Assembly: GCA_029834535.1 (NCBI GenBank)
Contig: JAQMWT010000005.1
Location: forward strand, 434,001 to 498,000
Direction of reading: 5' to 3'
Length of the DNA stretch: 64,000 nt
DNA from: Chrysophaeum taylorii
Taxonomy: Eukaryota; Sar; Pelagophyceae; Pelagomonadales; Pelagomonadaceae
Below are positions 28,121-37,064 of this stretch, piece by piece. A model generated the notes under the pieces. It was given only the letters and a program-made list of their open reading frames with translations. It made no database searches and was not told the DNA's origin. A program made the position numbers and the translations under genes. Positions within the stretch are counted from its first letter, which is position 1; each line of letters opens with the position of its first letter.

Positions 28121-31009
28121 ATGATTATTCAAAAAACGATCGAGAACACTGTTGTAGCATCGAAAATAATCTTCAACAAGAAGATGATCGTCGCGGCGGC
28201 GCTGCTTGTGGTGTTGCAGGAATCGGCAGCGCTGGCGGTGGTGCCGCAGCGCCGAAGGTCGACCAGGCTGGGAGCATCGACGGATTATTCTTTCGCGCCG
28301 CGGGAACTCGGTGCGATGGAGTGCCTGTTCGCCCCGCGGCGTTCCCTCGACACCTGTGCGCTCCCGACGACGGTGCACGTTTGCGCGGCGATCCTCGAGG
28401 GCACCTTGAGCGACGAGGCGCTCTTCGAGGGTCTCGTGCGCGCGATCCGACGCAACGCGCTGCTGCGTGCGCGGTTGGTCGGCGACGGTCGTCCCGCTCG
28501 AAGGGGACCCCTCGGAGCGCCGCTCGAGGACGCCGGCGTCCTAAAGAACGTCCTCGCGCCCTTTGGCGACGACAACATGCGGATTGGCCCGAGCCAGAAC
28601 CCCTTGCGCTTCGAGCCCATGGACGCCTCGGTCGAGGCCGTCGCGGCTGCCGCGCTCGAGCCGTCCGTCCGAGTAGCCGACGACTCTTCGTTAGAGACGG
28701 CGTGGCGGGACGGCTTCCGCGCGGCCCTCGACGCCGACGGCGGCGACAACCTTTTCGGCGGTGCCGCGGAGCAACACCACCAGCGGAGGTTCGAGTTTTC
28801 CCTCGACGTCGGCCCGCTCTGGCGCTGCAAGGCGTACCGGTCTCGTAGCCGGACGGTCGTCGCGCTCGGCTTTAACCACGCCATCTCCGACCAGCCGTCC
28901 GCCATGTCTCTCTTCAAGACCATCTTGGACGACGACGACTTTGACTTTGACTTTGACGACGAAGAGGCACGAGAGTTCCCACCGTCGCTCGAAAAGGCGA
29001 TCCTCGGGGACGCGGTTTCGCGAGGCTTCGTCTCGGAGGAGACGGGCGGCGCGGGCCTGCTCGCGCTCGACAAAGGGTCGTTCCCGTATCTCGCTTCCAA
29101 GGCCTCGGAAAAGTGCGTCGATCCGCTCGCGGCCTCGGCCTGCAGCGCGAGCGCCGTGGACCGCGCGCGCGACCCGTCCCTCGCGGCCTCGCGTCGGCGG
29201 TCGCGCCTCGTCTTCCGCGATTTTCCCGAACGCGACTTGGAGAACCTCCGGCTCGCGGCGCGGGCCGAGAATACGACCGTCGGCTCGGCCCTCGCGGCCG
29301 CGGCAGCCATCGCCTTCGCAGCGACGACCCCCCCAAAACCAGCAACTCGAGATACCTCCTCCTCCTCCGTCAAGGTGCTTCAATCCCTCGACATGCGTCG
29401 GTTCGGGACTTGGTCGCGGCGCGACGCGCTCGCTTGCCACGCCGGATCCTTCGACGTGCTCCTCGACCCGAAGGGAACGAACTTCTGGGACCTCGCGAGG
29501 TCCGCCTCCGGCCAGCTCGCCTCCTTCGTCGACCGCGACTTTGGGGCCCAGAGCGTGCGTGTCTTCGACTGGGCCAGCGACGCGATGGAAATGGCCCGCC
29601 TCGTCGAGCTCGAGGCCGACAACCCGCTCACGCTCGGCCGCGCCTACGCGTGCGGCGTCTCGAACGCCGGCGTTTTCGAAAAAGAGGAGGAGGAGGAGGC
29701 TTCTTTTTCAAAAATTGATCGCATCTACTACGCGACCTCGAACGCCTACTCGGGCTCGCTCTTCCAGGCGTACGTCGTCACGGTCGACGGCGCTCTAAAC
29801 TGCTGCTTCCTCGCCTCGGAACCCCTCGTTTCTCCTGAAGCCCTCGACACCTTTGCCGACGTCTTTCTCCGGACGCTCCGGACCCGCGCGCCGATCGAAC
29901 CCCAGGTAGATGCGGCGGTGTCGACCAACGCGTGGCTCGCCGCTTCGGCGGGCGCGGTCTTCGCCGCCGCGCTTCGCGCGCCCGCGTGGGCTGCTTTTTT
30001 CGACGCCCTCGTCCGAGCCGCCGAGGCCTCCTCTTCTGCGGGGGACCTCGTCGCTCCCTTTGGCTTCTGGCTATTCTTCGCGCTGATGCATCCCCTCGTC
30101 GGCGCCGCCGGCGTCGGCCTCGGCGAGCTCGTTTGGCGGTTCCCGGGCTACGGAGACCCGGCAAATCTCGACGCTTCCGGACCACCAATCCTCTTCGCGC
30201 TCGTTTTTGCCGCGGCGACAAACATTGCTCTCGCGAGTCGAGCGATCAGGGCCGCGCTCGCCGCGGCGGCCGCCTTCTGGTTGGTCGACTACGTCGGCGC
30301 CGGCCTCGCCGGCACCACCCCCGACGTCGCGTCCTACGACCTCGCTCTCGACGACGACAAAGTGCGCGGCTGCCCGACCTATGCCGAGGTCGCCACGCCC
30401 TCGATGCGCACCTTCGACGTAACAAAGTACGCCGGACGCTGGTACGAGCACGCTTACCACGACTGGACCCAGTTCTCGCAAGTCTACGACACGTCCCTCG
30501 ACATCAACATCGCCCGAGACGGCGCGACCTGGTATGACGCCTTTTCGGTCAAGGGCCCCTCCCCAAAGGCCGCCCCCCGCTCCTGGCGCGGTAGCCCCGT
30601 CGCCAACGCGGCCCTTTACCCCCTCTACGGCGCGCTCGACCCCGCCACCCCCGGGCGCCTCGTCGAGAAGGGTTTTGGGAACGTCTTTCCCAACTTCATC
30701 GTCGACGTCAAGCGAGACCCCGCTACCGGCGACTACACCGAGGCCATCCAGTTCCAGTGCCTCGAGGCCGGCGGCGTGCGCGTCTTCGAGGGTATCAACT
30801 TCCTCTCGCGCGAACCAAAGATTGACCGGGCAGACCTAGACGCCATGTTCCAACGCGCCGCCACCATCGCCCCCTACGGCGCCACCCGCGACCAGATGCA
30901 CCTCGTCGACCACGCACCAGATTTCGTGCCTATCAGCAACTGGTGGCAGTCCGCCTGGGCCGCCATCGGTTTCGACAAGCTCCTCGCGCTCATCGCTGCT
31001 GATCTCTGA
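28121..31009 (+). CDS. Acyltransferase/condensation-like domain fused to membrane segments and a lipocalin
   Basis: A single open frame of 962 residues from ATG 28121; a second ATG at 28184 gives a convincing signal peptide (MIVAAALLVVLQESAALAVV) and is my preferred start. Numbering from 28121, residues about 50-600 match the condensation/alcohol-acyltransferase fold, with the active-site-like NHAISDQ (H253, D257) after CKAYRSRSRTVVALGF. Residues about 610-740 hold several hydrophobic segments (NAWLAASAGAVFAAALRAPA, FGFWLFFALMHPLVGAAGVG, PILFALVFAAATNIALAS). Residues about 755-940 are a lipocalin: FDVTKYAGRWYEHAYHD (G772, W774), FIVDVKRDPATGDYTEAIQF. Stramenopile plastids hold similar lipocalins. 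Location and substrate are inferred, not shown. Confidence 0.8.
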   Translation: MIIQKTIENTVVASKIIFNKKMIVAAALLVVLQESAALAVVPQRRRSTRLGASTDYSFAPRELGAMECLFAPRRSLDTCALPTTVHVCAAILEGTLSDEALFEGLVRAIRRNALLRARLVGDGRPARRGPLGAPLEDAGVLKNVLAPFGDDNMRIGPSQNPLRFEPMDASVEAVAAAALEPSVRVADDSSLETAWRDGFRAALDADGGDNLFGGAAEQHHQRRFEFSLDVGPLWRCKAYRSRSRTVVALGFNHAISDQPSAMSLFKTILDDDDFDFDFDDEEAREFPPSLEKAILGDAVSRGFVSEETGGAGLLALDKGSFPYLASKASEKCVDPLAASACSASAVDRARDPSLAASRRRSRLVFRDFPERDLENLRLAARAENTTVGSALAAAAAIAFAATTPPKPATRDTSSSSVKVLQSLDMRRFGTWSRRDALACHAGSFDVLLDPKGTNFWDLARSASGQLASFVDRDFGAQSVRVFDWASDAMEMARLVELEADNPLTLGRAYACGVSNAGVFEKEEEEEASFSKIDRIYYATSNAYSGSLFQAYVVTVDGALNCCFLASEPLVSPEALDTFADVFLRTLRTRAPIEPQVDAAVSTNAWLAASAGAVFAAALRAPAWAAFFDALVRAAEASSSAGDLVAPFGFWLFFALMHPLVGAAGVGLGELVWRFPGYGDPANLDASGPPILFALVFAAATNIALASRAIRAALAAAAAFWLVDYVGAGLAGTTPDVASYDLALDDDKVRGCPTYAEVATPSMRTFDVTKYAGRWYEHAYHDWTQFSQVYDTSLDINIARDGATWYDAFSVKGPSPKAAPRSWRGSPVANAALYPLYGALDPATPGRLVEKGFGNVFPNFIVDVKRDPATGDYTEAIQFQCLEAGGVRVFEGINFLSREPKIDRADLDAMFQRAATIAPYGATRDQMHLVDHAPDFVPISNWWQSAWAAIGFDKLLALIAADL

Positions 31010-32500
31010 TGACGCCGCGCGAGATACACACCCCCCCGTTTTTACTGCCTCCTGCCGCCAGGCGGCCGCTTTTCGTCTTCTTTTCCTCTAAATTTCGCTC
31101 TTATGATATATGGTACCCTATTTTTTTAGGGACTCTCACGTCGTCTGCATTGATACCCCTACCTGCACTCACTCCATAACAACGTTCGTTCGTTCGTTCC
31201 TAAACACGCCCGCCAATAATGGGAAGTCGCCTTTCTTCGAACTCTTTCCTTCCTTTCTTTTTTTTTTCTTTCTTTCTTTCTTTCTTTCAAAGGGCGCCGC
31301 CCATGGTTTATGGACACCCGGGGCAGGCAGCGGCGGCAGCGGGTGCTGTGCCCATACATTACGAAGACCGACGACGGTCCGATACTTTTATCCATGCATG
31401 CATGCATGCATGCATGCATGCAAAAAACGAAAATGATTAATGGGCCAGCCATCGTGAAGCCGCGCGGGCGCCGGTAGGTTGTAGTTCTTCTTTCGGGCAT
31501 CATTTTCTGCCGCCGCAACCTGTACACGCAGCCAGCCCGTAGTTCGTCACCTTTTTGCATGCTCGAGCTCGCAAAGCGCTCGCGCCCACGACGTCCCTTG
31601 GGGTCACACGAATTTTAAGTCTCCTGCGCGCGCGTTGATAGTGGCACGGGACTAAGCACATTCCCCTCGCGCTGCCGCGGACGACGCTGCTCGAACATAT
31701 GCATACGCTGTGTTGGGCGTTCGTTCTCTCTGAGTGCGCATCATTCGCTGGGTGCTTTGGACGCTAAAGAAGGAAAATCCGGAGGCGAAAAAATGTTCTG
31801 GGGTCGTAGGTGTCTGTGTTGGGGGGTCCTCTGTGGACATCTGCGTCGTCTCGCAGACTTTCGAAACAAAGGAGGCAAATCAAGCGGACTAGCACGAAAT
31901 TTTGCAGGATGTAGCCCACATCGAAAGAAGCGTGTTGTGGAATAAAAATGAAACAATTGATAGCGCATGTTCATTCGCTCGTTCGTTCGTTCGTTCTCAC
32001 CCATGTTCTCCGATCGATCGCCGACGACGCCCGTTGGAATTCCTACTCATACGAGCTGCTGCCACATGCGCGAGGTGACCGACCATGCGCCGAAAAAACA
32101 ACCGACGTCCAATGTGATGCGATGTGTTGTGATGCGAACCGATATCCACGCACAGACAGCATGTCGTGGGAAAAGGCGAAAAGGGCGGAGCGAAGAAAAC
32201 GAAAGAAGAGGAAATCAAAGCAAGAAATCCAAACACGCCACGCGCGAAAGCCATTCAGACTTCCACCAAGCGAGCCCAAAGCGTGAGTTCAGAACGCGTT
32301 CACGAAGCCGCAGCAGCAGCAGCAAGTCCCTCAGCTCAGCTGCGGCACTCCTGAGCGAATGGAGCTACAATGCTCCAACAAACGCCGTACTATTCGACGA
32401 CTGTGGCAACGTTTCCATTATCTCAATTCCACGCACCTCGGGAGCTCTGCCTGGGCCCATTAGCTTGAGCCTACAACCTTAACTCAAAACGCATCCACGG
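31010..32500. other. Intergenic with microsatellites
   Basis: No supported gene. It holds a T-rich (TTTC)n tract at 31255-31290, an (ATGC)n tract at 31393-31421, GTTCGTTCG runs at 31184-31198 and 31980-31996, and a palindromic stretch. Several overlapping short frames on both strands have no recognisable domain. Confidence 0.5.
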
Positions 32501-33420
32501 AGCCGCAGTAGCAAACCCATCAGATTCTCTCACCGGAGCATCAAAGGCGCCCAACTCGCAAAGATCTCTGATCATCAACAAACTCACCGACCGTGGCACG
32601 CCCCTGCTTCTTCGCCGCATTCTTCTTGCGCTTCTTTCACCGTCGCTGAATACGAATCAAGGATCTTTCTGCGTCCACGCTGACCGTTTCAGCAACATGG
32701 CCACCTGCATCCGTGCCGTGAGCACTCTCATCCGCATGGCCTGGCATCGCCGACTGCGTCATTGCAACCATCACCGGCCCCAAAATATTACGGAATACCC
32801 GAGCTCGAGCCCTCGAAAGACAGCGCCAACCGCGTGCCAGGTGCGACGCCGACGGGCCGGTGGTACGGGCTGCGTCACAACAGATCCTTCTCCACCTCGC
32901 GCCACAGCATCCGCCTGCAAAGGAAAGTACAGTTGATCTTTCCGCGTTTCAGAATTCGAATCCACGGAGACAACCAAATCGAGGTCATGTGATACCCGCG
33001 GTCGCGCCCGCTCCCGTTCTCTCAGCCAATACAGCACCGAGCCGCAGTTCTGCGGGATGAAATCCGCATCGGCATCGAGCAACCGTGCCTTCAGTTCATC
33101 CGTCCGAGCTTGGAGTAACGCACGCTTCGACTCCTCGCGTAACACCAGACATTGAATCGCCTCTTGATCACTGGCCCGCGCGCGCTGTATCTCTTCACGC
33201 CGTCCCAGTCGACGCAGACGCGCTGGATGTCCTCTCGCCTTGGGGCCAGCCACAACGACCGCGAATACAGTCCTTTTCGCATCCGATGAGGTGTAAAGAG
33301 AACTCAGCTGCAAGCGGTTCTGTAAGTCCGTCCGCAACGTTTAATTTGCCGGGAACATGATGGACTCGAATCTTTTGCAAAGCGAACGTCGTTCTTGGCG
33401 TCGTGTCGTCGTGGCGAGTC
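32501..33420 (-). pseudogene. Degenerate Ty1/copia RNase H end
   Basis: On the minus strand, about 33280-33400 reads TFALQKIRVHHVPGKLNVAD then GLTEPLA, the conserved end of copia RNase H (the VHHVPGK.NVAD.LT.PL motif). Downstream sequence (towards 32770) contains long open stretches but in changing frames. No long terminal repeat was recognised. This is a separate, more degraded element than the one at 47.3-55.7 kb, which itself lacks its RNase H end. Confidence 0.55.
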
Positions 33421-33639
33421 GCGCAAAGTGTGCTTCAACGATTCCCGTCGTCACCACCGTCATAACCATCCAAAAGAAATCTATCCGCTACAATCCGAAA
33501 ATCAACGAATTCCCTCAATCGTGCCGCCGCCAGGTACGCAGCACCCATATCCACAGTTATAAATATCTCACCAAATTATCAAATTATCCAGCTGCATTTC
33601 TTAAGCAGGATGAAGACCGCCTAGTCGTGCGCGTCTTTC

Positions 33640-34560
33640 TACACAATTTCTAAATCCGCGCATAGCGCTTTAGAGCGCGCTTGTTTTTGTTCCGGCCGAG
33701 CGTGTTCAAACGCATTCTGCCATAAAATGGGGTTACTTTTCGTGGTTATTACTATTATTATCATTATTTTGACAGATGTATTATTAACTATAAAACTATT
33801 CCTATTACTATTATTATTATTATTATTGTTATTATGGTCAGCAACTCCCAGGCTCAGAGATATTATAATAGTTTGCAACTCCCAGGCTCAAAGAGCCAGA
33901 ATGGATGAGCGCAAGGAAACAAGGAAGCAGCAAGAACACAAATGATAAGCGCGCTGAGCGAAACAAGGATGGAGCAAGAACGCAAACTTTCAGAGGCAAT
34001 GGTAGGAAGGAGGGAGCAAGGCAAGAAGGAGTGACGCAAGGAGCTCAAAGAGGGCAAGGGGAAAGAAGAAGAGAGAGTAGCGGCAGGCATGGTGATGAAG
34101 AAAGACACGAGGAGACGACGCTCTTAATATTATTATTATTATTGTTATTATTATTATGGTTAGCAACTCCCAGGCTCAGAAGAGAGCCAGAATGGATGAT
34201 CGCTCAAGGAAGAGAAACACAAAAGGAGAGAAGGCCAAAGACGACCGCAGAGGAAGGCGATGGAGAAAGCAAAAAGGAACATGGCAGAGCAGACGGGAGA
34301 AGGCCGGAAGAGGCGGTAACGCAGTGAGAAGCATGGTGACAGCAACAAAAAGAGCGCATGGTGGAATGAGGCGCAAGAAAGGTGTAGAACGGAGGGGACA
34401 GCAAAACGGGCCCAGAGCACGTAGATCGGGAGGGGGGCAGAACGAGTGTTTGGGGGAGAAAGATGGGACTGGTTCAGAGGCAGGGCCGCCGCGACCTAAT
34501 TTTATGGTAAGCAACTCCCAGAATCAAAGAGCCAGAAGGATTACTAGGGTGTAAACTCAA
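33640..34560. repeat. Hairpin-core interspersed repeats with (TTA)n
   Basis: Three or more copies of CCAGGCTCAGAGAGCCAGAA-like cores at about 33848, 33883, 34169 and 34517, separated by ATT/TTA trinucleotide tracts (33740-33840, 34128-34157) and purine-rich segments. 33870-34110 is the inverted partner of 48-290, and 34140-34240 the direct partner of 312-410. The cores keep the GGCTC/GAGCC arms, suggesting a structural constraint or recent spread. Confidence 0.7.
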
Positions 34561-34899
34561 CGGGTAGAGGCAGGGCGTGGGTATAAGGGAGGCAGATCAT
34601 AGCCAGTGATCTCGAAAGGCGAGCGAGGCGAAAGCGGAGTGTTCGAGGAGGGAGGACATGGTGACCACGGAGACGCAATTCGCGCGCAGAGGACGACAGA
34701 GCCCAAATTAGATGACAGGCGAGAGCAAAGTAAGCATGACAACAATACGGAGATCCGTAGAATTCGAAAGGCTAACACGCAAAACACGAAGGTGCATTTA
34801 TTTACTCAAACGCTAGTTAAAAAAAATACCAAACTCCTTTACTTTACCTGTTTTACTCTACTTTACCATTACTTTAGTAAGTTACCGTCTTTTAAAAAT

Positions 34900-35300
34900 G
34901 ATGGTAAAGTAAAGGTTTTACATTACCAGATTTCATGTACATATCCGATACGGCAAAAATTAAATTTTCAGCCCGAGCAGCCTTTACACTACTTTATACG
35001 CGACACCCGGCTCTAATGTCCGACCTTTACTTTACGAATTACTTTATTCAAAAAGTGTGTGTAAGGTCATGTTGTTACTTAACTCAAAGTTTTGAGTAAA
35101 TGCACAATCCTGGAATAGTATGTAGAAATATTGTACGGCAAAATTGAATTTTCAGCTTGGGCGGCCTTTACCTTTACTTTTCGCGGCACACTGGCTGTAA
35201 TGCACTGCCTTTACTTTGCGCATTATTGCTTTACTCAAAAGGTGTGGTAAGTAATGCTCGTAAGTTCTTAGTAAATGCACAACGCTGGGGGAAATGTTGC
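34900..35300. repeat. AT-rich diverged tandem duplication
   Basis: Two tandem units of roughly 170-190 bp: 34948-35113 and 35133-35287. Both run TACGGCAAAA..T.AATTTTCAGC, then GC.GCCTTTAC, CTTTACTTT, TTTACTCAAAA/TTATTCAAAA, GGT.GTAAG, and end GAGTAAATGCACAA.CCTGG-like. Its base composition is much more AT-rich than the surrounding DNA. No coding potential was seen. Confidence 0.6.
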
Positions 35301-35550
35301 CAGGCATCGCCGCAACAAGTTGCTGTTCAATTAAAGTTCAACTTGCCGCGCTTACGTGCGGTGCCATGACTGTTGGGACCGGCTAAATTAAATAATTTTC
35401 TGTGTTCGTTCTTCGCAGAAAGGAAAGAAAAGAAAAAAAATAATAATAAATACCACACCCGGGTTTGTTTGTTTGTTTGTTTGTTTGTGTGTATGTATTG
35501 CAATTTAAAAGGCGTCAAAGAAGAAGAATAGGGTTAGTGTAGTCGTATTG
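35301..35550. repeat. GTTT microsatellite and 3' flank of GRWD1-like gene
   Basis: (GTTT)n at about 35462-35487, next to the 3' end of the gene that terminates at 35551 on the minus strand. Confidence 0.7.
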
Positions 35551-37002
35551 TTAGCGAGGCTTCCCTTCGAGGGCGGGGATGAAGAAGGAGAGGCCGTCGG
35601 CTGCAGTGGTGAGAAGAAGGCGCGGTATTTGGGGATGGTACTTGACTTCCTTGGGATCGGTGAGACCTTGGTGGATGAAGAGGAGCTGGGGCGGGACCGA
35701 CGAGAGGAAGTCGTCGGTGCCCTCGCGCGGTGCGGGGTGATCGTCCTCGACGGAGAGGTCCCAGAGGGTGACGGTGTTGTCGGCGGCGGCGAGGACAAGG
35801 GCGGATTCGTCATGGGGGTCCCATTGGACGGAGGATATCGGATTGCCCTCGTGCCACGCGAAGCAACCGACGGGGTCGGGGGTCGTCGCGGTGGAGGCCC
35901 CACCAAAGGCGCGGAGATCCCAGACCTTGAGGATACCGTCGTCGCCGGCGGTGGCGACGAGGTAGGAGACGGCGCGGTTCCACGCGAGGGAATTAATATC
36001 TGCGGCGTGGGCGTTTTGGGCGGAAATCATGGCCCCGCGCGGTGCGCGCGTGTCGTAGACGCGGAGGGCCTGGTCGCCGCCAACGGCGATTAGAACGGTG
36101 TCTTCGGCGGGCGACCACGCGACGTCCTCGACCGCGCGTCGTTGGCGCCACGTCGTGGCCGGCGTGGGTCGGTCGAGGTGCCAGGTCTTGACGGCGCCGG
36201 CGTTGTCTCCCGTCGCGAGGCGGCCGTCCCGGGCCCAGGCGACGGCGTAGCCCTCGTCGTCGCTTCCGAGGGTCGCGACCGGGTTTTGCGTCGTGTCTCG
36301 CCTCGCGCCGTCGGCGAGGCGTCGCAGGGGCTCCGCGAGGTCCCAAACGCGGACGTGGCCGTCCTCGGACCATGTGGCTGCGAGCCTCTCGAAACACGCG
36401 ACCCGGTTCACCGAACCCGGGTGCGGCACGCAGCACGCGCCTACGGTCGGATCTGTCGAGCTTTCGTCCGCGTCGTCGTCGAGGTAGCGGTCGTCGTCCT
36501 CGTCGGGGTCGTCGATTTCGACGCGGCCTAGGTTCGACACGCGCACCACGTTGAGGCGGTTGGCCGACGCCTCGCCGGCCTGCGTTCCGCAAGCGAGCGT
36601 CAGCTCGTGAGGAAACACCGTGCGCCCCCCCCCCCGCTCGTCGGCGATGATGTCCAGCGACAGACACGGCCACTCGACGTCCAGCCGGTGGAGCATCGCG
36701 TACGCCCGCGGGTCGCACTCCAGCTCCTCCTCGGTCTTTCCTTGCCGGGGGTCCCACGCCTGCCGCTCCTGGGTAGTATCTCCCCGCGCCTCGTCTTCGG
36801 CGATGCGTTCCAGCACCTTGCGTCGCGCCTCGGGGTCGTCCGCCGCCGCGGCCAAATCATCATCATCATCTTCTTCTTCTTCGATCAATTCCTCCTCCGC
36901 GATCGACTCGTCGCCCGACTCTTCCTCGTCATCGACGAGCCGGAGATCGCCGTCCGCATCCTGCTTGCGGCGCTTCATCCTTACCCGAAAACGCTTATTC
37001 AT
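35551..37002 (-). CDS. GRWD1: GRWD1/Rrb1-type glutamate-rich WD40 protein
   Basis: A single frame of 483 residues from ATG 37002; a second ATG lies 8 codons in. Residues 1-60 are acidic (DDEEESGDESIAEEELIEEE). LHRLDVEWPCLSLDII (about 105-120) is the N-terminal motif shared by GRWD1 and histone-binding WD proteins. WD repeats follow to the end, with motifs such as VRVWDLAEPL, YAVAWARDGRLATGDNAGAV, LRVYDTRAP, LKVWDLRAF and VTLWDLSVED, and the family ending VKYHPQIPRLLLTTAADGLS. GRWD1/Rrb1 escorts ribosomal protein uL3 and acts in large-subunit assembly in the nucleus. Length fits the family. It is divergent with the next gene, only 62 bp away. Confidence 0.92.
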   Translation of the reverse strand: MNKRFRVRMKRRKQDADGDLRLVDDEEESGDESIAEEELIEEEEDDDDDLAAAADDPEARRKVLERIAEDEARGDTTQERQAWDPRQGKTEEELECDPRAYAMLHRLDVEWPCLSLDIIADERGGGRTVFPHELTLACGTQAGEASANRLNVVRVSNLGRVEIDDPDEDDDRYLDDDADESSTDPTVGACCVPHPGSVNRVACFERLAATWSEDGHVRVWDLAEPLRRLADGARRDTTQNPVATLGSDDEGYAVAWARDGRLATGDNAGAVKTWHLDRPTPATTWRQRRAVEDVAWSPAEDTVLIAVGGDQALRVYDTRAPRGAMISAQNAHAADINSLAWNRAVSYLVATAGDDGILKVWDLRAFGGASTATTPDPVGCFAWHEGNPISSVQWDPHDESALVLAAADNTVTLWDLSVEDDHPAPREGTDDFLSSVPPQLLFIHQGLTDPKEVKYHPQIPRLLLTTAADGLSFFIPALEGKPR

Positions 37003-37064
37003 CCTTACCCCACGCTCTCGAGCGAATGAATCTGAATGAATGAAACCGCCGCCGCCGCCATGAG
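37003..37064. promoter_or_regulatory. 62-bp divergent intergenic region
   Basis: Separates the start codons of the GRWD1-like gene (37002, minus) and the ankyrin/WW gene (37065, plus). Such a short gap means the 5' leaders are very short, overlap, or contain unseen introns. Confidence 0.6.

Noticed and set aside
28285-29373. A 362-codon minus-strand frame
   Set aside because: Antisense to the acyltransferase half of the fusion gene; no domain seen.
31393-31425. A palindromic CATGCATGCATG tract as a regulatory site
   Set aside because: It is a simple (ATGC)n microsatellite; its palindromy is automatic.
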